Shown here in pieces: positions 1 through 8,476 of a DNA stretch of 64,000 nt. This stretch comes from Pleomorphovibrio marinus. GTDB lineage: Bacteria > Bacteroidota > Bacteroidia > Cytophagales > Cyclobacteriaceae. The stretch's first letter is position 1; each line of letters begins with the position of its first letter. The DNA lies in the NCBI RefSeq assembly GCF_003347495.1, contig NZ_QCXY01000002.1:721427-785426 (forward strand). Direction: 5' to 3'. The notes under the pieces were generated by a model that was not told the DNA's origin, searched no databases, and worked only from the letters and a program-made list of their open reading frames with translations. A program made the position numbers and the translations under genes.

Positions 1-1
1 T

Positions 2-415
2 ATTAAGGGGTTTCACCATAGCCGCCAACAAAAAGGATGCTCCAACGCCAATAGGTTGGAGGTTACAGGACGGGAAGGCAATGCAGTGGTGGATATTGGA
101 AAAAGGATTCATTCCACCTATGGCAAGCACGATTGGAGCTATGATGGGGAATCCAACAATCCCTATGAAACCCAACACGAAGAATTGTTTCAGGCCATAC
201 GTTCCGGAAAGCCTATGAATGAGGGAGAGTTGATGGGAAATAGTACCATGCTGGCAGTGCTAGGAAGAATGGTTGGTTATAGCGGGCAAACCATCACCTG
301 GGAGGAAGCCCTAAATTCCAACCAAACCCTTGGTCCTAAGCCTGAAGAATACCATTGGGACCTCCAATGGCCGGTGCCACCTGTTGCCATTCCCGGGGTT
401 ACCAAAGTTGTATAA
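2..415 (+). CDS. Gfo/Idh/MocA-family oxidoreductase, C-terminal part
   Basis: The reading frame is already open at the left edge of the window, so only about the last 137 residues are visible; the start and the NAD(P)-binding Rossmann half lie outside. The visible part has the C-terminal signature of this family: an Arg/His-rich stretch (GFHHSRQQ), a block ending in an acidic ETQHEELFQAI helix, a GRMVGYSG segment and a WEEAL motif. Members oxidise or reduce sugars and cyclitols with a tightly bound nicotinamide cofactor, and in Bacteroidota many are exported. The stop codon directly abuts the ATG of the DUF1080 gene, so the two are probably co-transcribed. Family assignment is fairly sure; the substrate is unknown. 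Confidence 0.8.
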   Translation: MKGFHHSRQQKGCSNANRLEVTGREGNAVVDIGKRIHSTYGKHDWSYDGESNNPYETQHEELFQAIRSGKPMNEGELMGNSTMLAVLGRMVGYSGQTITWEEALNSNQTLGPKPEEYHWDLQWPVPPVAIPGVTKVV

Positions 416-1204
416 ATGATAGACCTCAGACTAAAAATGTATATAGATTTAAATAAAGTGGGCCTGGGAGTATTGGCTTTTCTATGGATGGTCAGCTTTT
501 CAGCCAAGGGTCAGGAATACCTCTTTGAGTTCGGCAATGAGCAGGACTTAGGTACTCTAATAAAAGGGGAAAGCGTGGAGACCGCACCAATCAAGTGGTA
601 CAATGTGAATACCGAGGAAGATACCTGGAGATTCGAAGGGGACAAACTGGTCTGCGAAGGCTTGCCCATAGGAGTGATCCGTTCGGAGAAGCAATATGAA
701 AATTTTGTCATGTACATAGAATGGAGTCATCAGGAGGCAGGAGGCAATTCCGGGACTTTTGTATGGAGCAGTGCTGTGCCTGGAGGCAACAGGCTACCCG
801 ATGGGGTAGAAGTACAGATGCTGGAATTGGACTGGGTGAACCAGAACAAAAACGATAAAGGTGAACTGCCACCCATAGCCTATGTGCATGGAGAACTTTT
901 CGGGGTAGGGGGAGTGGAAACCATTCCGGACAATCCCAGGGGAACCAGAAGTAAATCCATCGAAAACCGCTGTCTGGGAAAGGGCGAATGGAACACCTAT
1001 GTGGTGGTATGCGTGGATGGCGTCATCAAACTCTCCGTAAATGGCAAATTCGTTAATGGCATCCGAAATGCCTCCCAGAAAAAAGGGTATATCTGCCTGG
1101 AATCGGAAGGAGCCCCCATACATTTTAGGAACATGACCATCACCGAGCTTCCTCCAGGGGTTACCAGTGCGGATCAAATAGCCCCTTTGCTTTCAAACCA
1201 ATGA
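416..1204 (+). CDS. DUF1080 (3-keto-disaccharide hydrolase-like) exported protein
   Basis: Encodes 262 residues with a hydrophobic signal segment (about residues 14-32, ending SAKGQ), followed by one concanavalin-like beta-sandwich domain of the DUF1080 type (W-rich core, [30 protein letters not shown], plus a late IHFRNMTI strand). Some members have been shown to hydrolyse 3-keto-glycosides, so a periplasmic hydrolase acting after a Gfo/Idh oxidation is plausible. The gene starts directly after the stop of the Gfo/Idh gene, and a second in-frame ATG lies seven codons downstream (MYIDLN), an equally good start ahead of the signal peptide. The link to 3-keto sugars is inference from family and neighbour. 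Confidence 0.85.
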   Translation: MIDLRLKMYIDLNKVGLGVLAFLWMVSFSAKGQEYLFEFGNEQDLGTLIKGESVETAPIKWYNVNTEEDTWRFEGDKLVCEGLPIGVIRSEKQYENFVMYIEWSHQEAGGNSGTFVWSSAVPGGNRLPDGVEVQMLELDWVNQNKNDKGELPPIAYVHGELFGVGGVETIPDNPRGTRSKSIENRCLGKGEWNTYVVVCVDGVIKLSVNGKFVNGIRNASQKKGYICLESEGAPIHFRNMTITELPPGVTSADQIAPLLSNQ

Positions 1205-1214
1205 TAGGAATACC

Positions 1215-2084
1215 ATGACTAAGGATTTGTCAAAGATTCACCGACTGATCGGGGATCTGTTTCAATGGCCACAAAGTGACCAAGAATGGGATAAATACAA
1301 ACTCAGTGAAGAGCAGATATCCTTTTTTAAGGAAAATGGTTATTTGGCCAACGTGAAACTATTGGAGCCCTGGCAAGTAGATCGTTTGAATGAAGAATTA
1401 AGCGAACTGCTGGATCCCACTTACCAGGGTAGCGAACTGTTCTATGAATTTAATTCCAACGAGTCTTCGGACCCCAACGCAGTCTTGTTCCACTCCTTGG
1501 GTCATTGGCGTATCAAGGAGGGGTTTCATGATATACTCTGGAATCCCGCTTTTGTGATGGCAGCAAGCCAATTATTGGGCAATCAGCCTGTAAGGTTTTG
1601 GCATGATCAGCTTTTTTGCAAGCCGGCCCATCACGGAGGGGTAGTAGCCTGGCATCAGGACTACTCTTATTGGACCAGAACTGTTCCCATGCAGCACCTA
1701 ACCTGCTGGGTGGGGCTAGACGATGCCTCAGTGGAGAATGGATGTATCTATTATGTACCCAAAAGTCACGAATGGGGATTGCTGGATAAACCCGAGTTAG
1801 CCGGGGAAATGGAGGGACTTATGGAATCCCTTACAGAGGAACAAAAACGGGCTTTCAAGCCAGTTCCCATAGAGATGGAAAGGGGGTATGCCACCTTTCA
1901 CCATCCCCTTACCGTGCATGGTTCCTATGAGAACAAATCCCCAATGTCCAGGAGGGCTTTTGTCCTGAATGTGTTTGCAGATGGCACGGAATCCAACACG
2001 GATGGGGAATTGTTGGCCGGGGTGCCGATAATTACCAAGGGTAATAAAATGGAAGGGCAGTTTTTCCCTCTTTTGATGGATTAA
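1215..2084 (+). CDS. Phytanoyl-CoA dioxygenase (PhyH) family protein
   Basis: A 289-residue Fe(II)/2-oxoglutarate-dependent oxygenase of the PhyH family, with no signal peptide and so probably cytoplasmic. The iron-binding facial triad can be read: H147-Q-D149 in AWHQDYSYW and a distal His near 235 in LTVHGSYENKS, followed by Arg (SRRAFVLN) that would bind the 2-oxoglutarate carboxylate. The N-terminal part has the usual FFKENGYL motif. It starts 10 bases after the DUF1080 stop and ends 2 bases before the beta-lactamase-like gene, so it lies within the operon. In Bacteroidota such proteins often sit in sugar or sulfatase loci and hydroxylate unknown small molecules; the substrate cannot be told from sequence. 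Confidence 0.88.
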   Translation: MTKDLSKIHRLIGDLFQWPQSDQEWDKYKLSEEQISFFKENGYLANVKLLEPWQVDRLNEELSELLDPTYQGSELFYEFNSNESSDPNAVLFHSLGHWRIKEGFHDILWNPAFVMAASQLLGNQPVRFWHDQLFCKPAHHGGVVAWHQDYSYWTRTVPMQHLTCWVGLDDASVENGCIYYVPKSHEWGLLDKPELAGEMEGLMESLTEEQKRAFKPVPIEMERGYATFHHPLTVHGSYENKSPMSRRAFVLNVFADGTESNTDGELLAGVPIITKGNKMEGQFFPLLMD

Positions 2085-2086
2085 GG

Positions 2087-2959
2087 ATGCTTAAATTTCC
2101 TTTTTATCCATCCTTATTTTCCCTTGCTCATTTCGGTGTGTTATGCATTTCTCTACTTCTTACTTCAGTTACACTTTCAACTGCCCAGCATTCCAAACTA
2201 AAGCAGTTCTTAAAGGCCTTGCCCGAGGAAATCGAGGTGTCCTTACAGGTAAACAAGGAAGATGAATCCCTATTGTATGCCCAAAATGAAAACAAACAAA
2301 TCCCCTCTGCAAGTATCATAAAGGTGCCTATACTTATTTTTCTTTTTATGGAAGTGGATAAGGGATCCTTGGATTTGGATGAAAAGGTGGTATTGGAAGA
2401 AAAGGACAAGGTGGGAGGGGCAGGCATGCTAAGGGAAAACCCGGATGGCTCCAGTTTCACCTGGAGATATTTGGCCACAGAGATGATAAGAATAAGTGAT
2501 AATACCGCTACCAATATGCTAATCAATAGGCTGGGTAGGACAAGGATTCAAACCTGGCTAGAAGAGGAGGGGTTTAAGCACACAATTCTAGATCGATTGA
2601 TGATGGATTTTGAAGCTATCGCAGAGGGCAGGCAGAATTTCACAAGTCCCAATGACACCAACCGGCTTTTTATGGGATTATACAATGGACAATGGCTCAC
2701 CGAAAATAGCAAGGTAGAAGCTTTGTTTATGCTGAAAAACTGTGCGGATAATACCTGTATTCCCGGGCAGTTGCCTCCAGGAGTTGAAATTGCCCACAAA
2801 ACAGGAACCTTGGATTATGTGCGAGGGGATGCAGGAATTGTCTTTGGCACCTCGCCAATTTTCCTTTCCGTGTTTGTGGAGGGGTTTAAGGAGCTCACCG
2901 AGGCCGAGAGCATCATAGCTGAGATCAGCAGGATAGTATTTGAGGAGCTGGAGGAGTAA
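2087..2959 (+). CDS. Class A beta-lactamase-fold serine hydrolase, exported
   Basis: The protein has a signal peptide (hydrophobic stretch around residues 10-32, ending STAQ) and a class A beta-lactamase domain. The three hallmark motifs are present: S-x-x-K (SIIK), SDN (ISDNTATN) and KTG (AHKTGTL). The omega-loop region reads FEAIAEGRQN; a Glu166 equivalent is possible but its placement is uncertain, so true penicillin hydrolysis is not assured. It is the last gene of the operon, 2 bases after the PhyH stop. Either a periplasmic beta-lactamase or a related serine hydrolase/DD-peptidase is possible. The family is secure, the resistance phenotype is not. Confidence 0.8.
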   Translation: MLKFPFYPSLFSLAHFGVLCISLLLTSVTLSTAQHSKLKQFLKALPEEIEVSLQVNKEDESLLYAQNENKQIPSASIIKVPILIFLFMEVDKGSLDLDEKVVLEEKDKVGGAGMLRENPDGSSFTWRYLATEMIRISDNTATNMLINRLGRTRIQTWLEEEGFKHTILDRLMMDFEAIAEGRQNFTSPNDTNRLFMGLYNGQWLTENSKVEALFMLKNCADNTCIPGQLPPGVEIAHKTGTLDYVRGDAGIVFGTSPIFLSVFVEGFKELTEAESIIAEISRIVFEELEE

Positions 2960-3275
2960 AGGTTTTCATAGCCGATTTTTGGGGCTTTTTTCCCGTGGAT
3001 TTTATAGAGCGGAAATTTTATAAAGATGTTGGCAAAAATGGGAATCCCCACTTCGATGAGGAAAACTCTTTTGTAAAAGGGACTTGCCCTGGAAGCCCGT
3101 AGTGCTACCCGCATCATTGATGAGGTAAGCATATCGTAAAACTTTTGTAGGAAAACCGCACTTTTGGCCATTGTTCCGGTACGGTGAAAGGGGTAAGAGG
3201 ATTTGGAGACCGTTTTCCAATCCCTACGGAAAGGGGAAAAAGGATATTCCATCAATCAGGTGGGGAGAAAAAGGC
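2960..3275. other. Convergent intergenic region, no gene identified
   Basis: This 316-base stretch lies between the ends of two convergent genes. A long minus-strand open frame crosses it but runs about 145 bases into the beta-lactamase-like gene on the other strand and shows no recognisable domain, so it is not called. No strong hairpin plus T-run was found. Confidence 0.5.
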
Positions 3276-4622
3276 CTATTGACCGGCAAACTGCCAGTCT
3301 TGTGCATGGATCTTGTCTAAAATGTTATCGGCAATCTTGTCCCCTTGTTTAACCCCCTCCTCTATGGCGTCCCTAAAATGGATTCCCCCATACAACCTAG
3401 AGATTGCTGCTTCTTCGGAGGCCTGTAAAAAAGACTCGAAGGCTCTTTCGGGAAGGCCAAAATAAACTTCTGAAGTATCTATGAAATCGAAGTTTTCTCC
3501 GAAATAGGCGGTTAGGATCCTGGCACTTATCCGTGATATTACACTATGGCCAGAGGTGTATTCCGGAAATGGTGGGGTTTGAAGTGGGGGTTGCCAGGCA
3601 GGGTCCAGGTGTTTGTTAATGGCGGTGATTGGCCTTATCCTGTCGCTGTGGTATTTTTCCTTCCAGCAGTTTATAAAGCCATCGTGAAGTCCCATGGCCA
3701 CCATAGTGTGGATCCTTATGGCTTCTCTCAAAGACAGCCCCGCTTTTTGGGCTGCTATTCCCGTAATGCCTATCCAGTGGCCCCCGGGAGAGATTTTTTT
3801 GTGCCCAATTGCCATGTGGCCGCTGTAACTTACGTGGAAGGGGTTGCAATCCCAGAAATTCGCAACCAGAAGTTGTTCCTCATCTAAGTTGTTTACGGTT
3901 TCGAATACTTCTAGAAGTTGTGTGTGAAAACTGCTGCCTTCTTCCATATCAAATGGGGCGGGGGGACGAGGAATATATTTTTCTTGTTTTTCGGTAAAAA
4001 AAGGCCTTATTGTCCGCCATTCCGGATCGATTGCTGCCATATAGGAAGGAGGAGTGGGGTACCATCTCCCTTCTTCTTTGATGTTTGGGCTGTACCTTTT
4101 TAGGGTGCTGAGTTTGTTGTATCCATCGGAGGAGGCGTACTTGACCACCTGTGCAGCCATCTCTTGGGAATAAGCAATTTGGGCGTTTAGTTCTCTCTTT
4201 TTTAGGATTTTCCCCTTGAGAAATTGAGTGATTAGTTCATCCTGTACAGCTTCCAGCCTCATCCCGGAGGGCATGATTTTTTTACCAATTTCCAGCATGC
4301 CATACATGCTACAGAAAGCCGGATTTAGATTTTCCTTAGTTCTGCCCACAGGCTCAGGGCTAAAAGGATGGATAAAGTAATCAAAAAGCGGTGCTTGGTG
4401 CTGTGGTTCTGCCAAATCCTCATAAATCACATGGGCACCCAAGAGGATGTAGGAATAAAACCTTGCCGCACCGGTAGGGGAAGCCACATCGGAAACCATG
4501 ACCTCCGTGGCTGAAAAAAGATGATCCAAAAATTGATCCAGGTGTTTGTCTGTATTTGTCCCTGGACCCGCGGCACTGACTAGGAATATCGAGCAAAGGA
4601 TTATTATACAGGCTTTTTTCAT
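3276..4622 (-). CDS. Vanadium-dependent haloperoxidase / PAP2-superfamily protein
   Basis: An exported protein of about 448 residues. The ATG at 4622 is preferred because it gives a classical signal peptide (MKKACIIILC...SAAGPG); an upstream TTG seven codons earlier lies inside a repeat. The acid phosphatase/haloperoxidase oxyanion-binding signature is complete: a Lys and Arg-Pro in KEKYHSDRIRP, the SGHS block (PEYTSGHS), and Arg plus His in SRLYGGIHFRD. Members use vanadate to oxidise halides with peroxide, or act as phosphatases; the sequence alone cannot separate these, although the long helical N-terminal half resembles the haloperoxidase-like bacterial group. Its start codon is the last element of a dispersed repeat array, so its 5' leader is repeat sequence. 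Confidence 0.85.
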   Translation of the reverse strand: MKKACIIILCSIFLVSAAGPGTNTDKHLDQFLDHLFSATEVMVSDVASPTGAARFYSYILLGAHVIYEDLAEPQHQAPLFDYFIHPFSPEPVGRTKENLNPAFCSMYGMLEIGKKIMPSGMRLEAVQDELITQFLKGKILKKRELNAQIAYSQEMAAQVVKYASSDGYNKLSTLKRYSPNIKEEGRWYPTPPSYMAAIDPEWRTIRPFFTEKQEKYIPRPPAPFDMEEGSSFHTQLLEVFETVNNLDEEQLLVANFWDCNPFHVSYSGHMAIGHKKISPGGHWIGITGIAAQKAGLSLREAIRIHTMVAMGLHDGFINCWKEKYHSDRIRPITAINKHLDPAWQPPLQTPPFPEYTSGHSVISRISARILTAYFGENFDFIDTSEVYFGLPERAFESFLQASEEAAISRLYGGIHFRDAIEEGVKQGDKIADNILDKIHAQDWQFAGQ

Positions 4623-4945
4623 ATGTTTATAATTGATTTTCAATGGTCAGATGGAATCTCGCAATCTTTAATCATCCCCCCGTGTGTCGCTTGCGTCATG
4701 CCCTGACTGCCGTCAGGACAGGCTCGATTTCATCTGTTTTTAATTTGTTTTTCAGCGGTCAGATGGAATGCCCAGATTAATCATCCCCCTGTGTGAGAAT
4801 ACTTTCTCATGGGCATTTCATGTGTTTAAAATTTGCTTTTCAAAGGCCATAGCTTCTCTCTTCCCGAAAGCTATCGGGGTAATCTCTCATGCTGCCCCAT
4901 AGATATAGGGGCATCTCTCGATGTGAGGATATCGTCATGCTCGAC
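4620..4945 (-). repeat. Modular hairpin repeat array 1 (A-B-A' units) abutting a start codon
   Basis: Three units read in gene-sense (minus) orientation: 4620-4731 (type A), 4732-4820 (type B) and a diverged third unit to about 4945. Type A carries the palindrome CCTGAC-TGCC-GTCAGG; type B carries a TGAGAA/TTCTCA-type hairpin enclosed by AATGCCC/GGGCATT arms. Each unit ends, on the minus strand, with an A/T-rich block (AAA-n-AAATTATAAACA) directly before ATG. The array's last ATG is the start codon of the haloperoxidase-like gene. The third unit keeps CCCGA/TCGGG and TGCCCC/GGGGCA inverted repeats but is otherwise decayed. Related arrays lie near 16.1, 23.7 and 35 kb. Confidence 0.85.
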
Positions 4946-5055
4946 TTTATATTATAGGTGATGATACTTTTTGCCTTTATAACGTAACAAATGTACCCAA
5001 AATTTCCCTTCATCTCCAATTTTACAAATTTTGGGGATTGAGCCAAGCACAAAAA

Positions 5056-5949
5056 TCAATAGTAGGAAGGTGTTTTGTAATTGTTCTCGGAAAGTAAGTA
5101 GGCTGACTCTTCCACCAGGGCAATTGCTCCAAGGATTGCAGAATCATCTAATTCCGACACATACACCCTAACATTTTCGGAAATGGACTTATAGGGGAAT
5201 TCCGAAAGGGTTTCTTTCATACTTTCTTCAAAATAAGGGAATGCTTTGCGAATGCTTCCCCCTATCACTATGGCCTCAGGTGAGTATGTAAACAATATTC
5301 TGTTGATTAGAAGACCCAGGTTTTTTCCATATTCCCTAAAACTCCCCAATGCATTCTCATCCCCTTTTTCTGCTGCTTTTGCGAGTTGCTTTGCACTTTC
5401 CCCATATTCGTTTTTAAAAAACTTGCTTGAACAATAATCCTCAAAGGTAGAGTCTTTGAAGGGTACACCTCCCCATTCTCCTGCTCCACAGATATATCCG
5501 GTATAGAGGTGACCGTTGGCGATGATGCCTGTTCCGATACCCGTGCCCAGCGTAATACCCACAACGTGCCGGAGATGCTTGATGGTGCCAAAACAAAACT
5601 CTCCCAAGGTAAAACAGTTGGCATCGTTATTTACCACTACGGGAACCTTGAACCGGTCCTCTAGAAAGGTCTTTAACCCTACCTTTTGAAAGGAGGGAAT
5701 ATTGGCCAGGTTATAGACGACACCTTGATCTGGATCCACCAAGCCCGGAATGCCAATTCCTATTGCCTTAAACTTATTAGGAAGATATGTTGCTATCTGG
5801 GCGGCGATGGTATCCAGGATGGCTTCCTGAGAATCTTTATATGGGGTTTTAATCTCTTTTCTTTCAAAAATTTTTCCCTTGTTGTTGAGGCCAGAACTGA
5901 TTTTTGTGCCTCCAATGTCCAATCCCAAAACAATATCTTGCGTCGTCAT
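5056..5949 (-). CDS. ROK-family sugar kinase (possible N-acetylglucosamine kinase)
   Basis: A 297-residue ROK protein without a DNA-binding N-terminus, so a kinase rather than a repressor. The ATP phosphate-binding loop (LDIGGTKI), the catalytic Asp in VVNNDANCFTLGE, and the second phosphate loop (GITLGTGIGTGI) are all readable. It lacks the usual CxCGxxGCxE zinc cluster; only scattered Cys (YICGAGEWGG, DYCSSKFF) remain in that region. It sits downstream of the NagB/PIG-L gene on the same strand, separated by a terminator-like hairpin. From context the likely substrate is N-acetylglucosamine or another hexosamine; that is inference, and glucose or mannose remain possible. Confidence 0.85.
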   Translation of the reverse strand: MTTQDIVLGLDIGGTKISSGLNNKGKIFERKEIKTPYKDSQEAILDTIAAQIATYLPNKFKAIGIGIPGLVDPDQGVVYNLANIPSFQKVGLKTFLEDRFKVPVVVNNDANCFTLGEFCFGTIKHLRHVVGITLGTGIGTGIIANGHLYTGYICGAGEWGGVPFKDSTFEDYCSSKFFKNEYGESAKQLAKAAEKGDENALGSFREYGKNLGLLINRILFTYSPEAIVIGGSIRKAFPYFEESMKETLSEFPYKSISENVRVYVSELDDSAILGAIALVEESAYLLSENNYKTPSYY

Positions 5950-6044
5950 CCAGTGTTATTTTTATGGCTGGTTTTTATAGGTTGATAAATTAGGCTCCAA
6001 GTATAATCAAATAGTGGCTTACTTTCACCCGATTTTATGTAAAA

Positions 6045-6082
6045 GGGAAAACTTCTGGCTGTTCACAGCCAGAAGTTTAAAG
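6045..6082 (-). terminator. Rho-independent terminator after the NagB/PIG-L gene
   Basis: A perfect 11-bp stem (ACTTCTGGCTG / CAGCCAGAAGT) with a 4-base loop. On the minus strand it is followed by TTTTCCCTTTT. It lies between the deaminase gene and the ROK kinase gene, so the kinase may have its own promoter or depend on read-through. Confidence 0.75.
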
Positions 6083-6109
6083 TTACTTAACAGCTTTCTG
6101 CGCTTTGAC

Positions 6110-8437
6110 CTATAAAGCCCCTTCTGTTGATTTTTCCAACTCCCTAGCTTCTTTAAGGAATTCATCAACTCCCATTTCCCTGAAGAAGATTAGCCCATGA
6201 CTGGATCTTACCCTTGCAGTTTCATGCTGGTAGAAGTAGTTTTTGCCCAACAATAATTGAACATCACTCAATTGGTTTACCCAGGTGATCCTGGCCAGGG
6301 TGCTGAATTTGCCGTTATGGGCATAACTAGGGAAGGAAGCATTTACCTGACTGAGATAGCAGTTGGCAAAGGAATCCTCCATGACAGACATGTCCCCAAG
6401 GGACACAGGAACGATAACATTGGATTCGGCGGCATCGAATTTAAACCAAACGTTTCGATAACCAATAATCTTGAATTTGCTCAAATCCTCTTCCTCACTC
6501 CATTGTCTTACGGCTTCTGCGGTAGCCTGCAAGACTTTATAATGCGTATCCGGACCGCTTCCCTCAGGATCCAGCGTAAGACTGAGCTTGGTGGGCTTGA
6601 TGTCCCGGAGCATATTGAGGATGGGTTCCACGTCACGCTTCTTGTCGGGTTGTTCCGTGAAAATGTCCCCGGTGTAGAACCCCAACCTGAGGTGATGTAC
6701 GTTCTTTACCTGGACCCCAAAATGCGCCCAAACCAATTCCTCTTCAAATTCCCGAATCATTCCCTTCAGGGTTTGGATGTTTTTCGGGTTCTTTTCGCCA
6801 TCATAGGAGTTTTTGAGGACCGTGATGATCTCGTTGATCTGATCGCGGAGCTCCATGGTGCTTTTTATCCCAAAGATAAAGACGATGGCCCTGACTACCC
6901 TGTGGCATAAGCCCCTTATTCTCTCCTCGGCATTTTCGGATGCCACATTGGTAAGATAGTGATATACGTCCTTGTCCATCTTCAGCTTGTAGCCGGATTG
7001 GAAAAAATCGTCGAATTTCACCATTTGTATCCGCCCTTCATCCAAGAACCGCTTGGTGTTTTTGAGGGTATCTATCACAAATGTGTTAGTCACAGCAGTG
7101 AACCCTGAGGTCAAAACAGAGAAATGAGCGGAGTTGCTGTTTTCATGGAGCTGCCGGGTTATATGTGGCAAAATCCCAAGAGATATGTCGTCATGATGGG
7201 GGCCTGTATGAAGTAGCACTTGGTTTTTCTCCTCTGCCAGCCCCTTGTCCAGCTTTTTGGAAATACTTGCTATAACCTCCTGGACCGTATTTTCATTCAA
7301 ACCAGGAATTTGGGCAGTGTATTTGTCGTTTTTCAGATCCTCTAAGGTTAGCCTGTGACCATATTTGCCCAGTTTTTTGCACAATTCCATCACGGATCTT
7401 TCCGTTTTTATGGCCGACCACTCACCCTTCGCATAAAAAGCATCTACGCTGTCTTCCAGTTTTGATGCAGCACCCTTGGTGAGGTAGAATCTCCCGTTTT
7501 TTAGTTTTTGCAAAACCGTTGCCGGATAAACGTTAGTCATATCCTTCTCCAAGGAGTTTTTCACGATGGGAGCTTTTGCTTCCCCTGCTGCAATAATGAT
7601 GGAAACTGCATCTGGATTGTGTACAATGGTGTCCAGTCCAATAGTGATCACCAGTCGGTTGGCGGAGATCTCAATTCCTCCTAAGTCCCCTGCCGCTACA
7701 GCCTGGGTTTCAAAATTGGTTTCAGTGAGCCTGGTGGTGGAGAAGAGGTCGGATCCCCTCGTGTTGAAGGCTATGTGCCCATCTGGCCCTATACCCCCAA
7801 GGAAAAAGCCTATTCCTCCCTTTTCCCTTATCTTGGACTCGTAATCGGAACACCATTTGTCGATTAAATAAATGGACTCCTGCTGCAATTTTTCTGCTTC
7901 GGTATTGGCTTCCCTAAATCTCAAGGTTAGGTCCACCTTCAAATCTGGGAAGACCTCCCTATAATTCTTGCCTTGTGCCAAGGGAATTCCGTCAGAGTTT
8001 ATCAACAGGGCTTTTGAGGGGTCTAGCCCGAAGCCCTCTATATAAAACTTGTTGACATAATGGTAAAAGCTGTTCTTTTGGGAGGAAGAGATGGGATAGA
8101 ATTCATCAATTTGAACAAATTGAAGTCCTTTTAAGACAGGCTTTTTGACTTTGCCCAAACCGAATTTCTCCCTGATTTCCAAGCCTTTTTTCTTGTCCCA
8201 GTTCTCCAAGAGAAATTGGGTCCATTTGATGAAATACTCAGGGGTTTTTCCCGTAGGTAAGCTGATCACGCCATCGGGGTTTTCCGCAGCCCATTCCAAA
8301 AATCTGCAAGCCGTCATTAACCCAAGTTTGGGGAAATTATCTACCACTAAATAAGGGATCTTTGTGGTGATTTTCTCCACACCTGAATCCCTCAGGAATG
8401 CCTCTTCTGTAGCTGATAAAGGATAGTTTTCTAACAT
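6110..8437 (-). CDS. nagB: Glucosamine-6-phosphate deaminase fused to PIG-L/LmbE-type deacetylase
   Basis: A 775-residue two-domain protein. Residues about 35-340 are a NagB-type isomerase/deaminase domain, with SLPTGKTPEYF, QIDEFYP and the active-site block GIGPDGHIAFN, converting glucosamine-6-phosphate to fructose-6-phosphate and ammonia. Residues about 400-680 are a PIG-L (LmbE-like) zinc deacetylase domain, with GPHHDDISLG near residue 415 and a later GPDTHYK that could supply the third metal ligand. No separate nagA is seen in the window, so the PIG-L half may deacetylate GlcNAc-6-phosphate to feed the first half; that is inference. Such fusions are known in Bacteroidota, annotated as deaminases. 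A ROK regulator gene lies just upstream in the same direction. Confidence 0.88.
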   Translation of the reverse strand: MLENYPLSATEEAFLRDSGVEKITTKIPYLVVDNFPKLGLMTACRFLEWAAENPDGVISLPTGKTPEYFIKWTQFLLENWDKKKGLEIREKFGLGKVKKPVLKGLQFVQIDEFYPISSSQKNSFYHYVNKFYIEGFGLDPSKALLINSDGIPLAQGKNYREVFPDLKVDLTLRFREANTEAEKLQQESIYLIDKWCSDYESKIREKGGIGFFLGGIGPDGHIAFNTRGSDLFSTTRLTETNFETQAVAAGDLGGIEISANRLVITIGLDTIVHNPDAVSIIIAAGEAKAPIVKNSLEKDMTNVYPATVLQKLKNGRFYLTKGAASKLEDSVDAFYAKGEWSAIKTERSVMELCKKLGKYGHRLTLEDLKNDKYTAQIPGLNENTVQEVIASISKKLDKGLAEEKNQVLLHTGPHHDDISLGILPHITRQLHENSNSAHFSVLTSGFTAVTNTFVIDTLKNTKRFLDEGRIQMVKFDDFFQSGYKLKMDKDVYHYLTNVASENAEERIRGLCHRVVRAIVFIFGIKSTMELRDQINEIITVLKNSYDGEKNPKNIQTLKGMIREFEEELVWAHFGVQVKNVHHLRLGFYTGDIFTEQPDKKRDVEPILNMLRDIKPTKLSLTLDPEGSGPDTHYKVLQATAEAVRQWSEEEDLSKFKIIGYRNVWFKFDAAESNVIVPVSLGDMSVMEDSFANCYLSQVNASFPSYAHNGKFSTLARITWVNQLSDVQLLLGKNYFYQHETARVRSSHGLIFFREMGVDEFLKEARELEKSTEGAL

Positions 8438-8476
8438 AATGGGATGATGTATATTTTTATTTTTATGCGGTTTTAA

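Noticed and set aside
2815..3255. Minus-strand 146-codon open frame crossing the beta-lactamase-like gene end
   Set aside because: It overlaps a well-supported gene on the other strand for about 145 bases, shows no recognised domain and has low-complexity Ser and Arg runs.
4620..4945. CRISPR-like array
   Set aside because: Units are long (about 90-160 bases), contain internal hairpins and are not separated by unique spacers; no cas genes are present.
6257..6910. Plus-strand 217-codon frame opposite the PIG-L domain
   Set aside because: It is the antisense shadow of the NagB/PIG-L gene, which has clear motifs on the minus strand.
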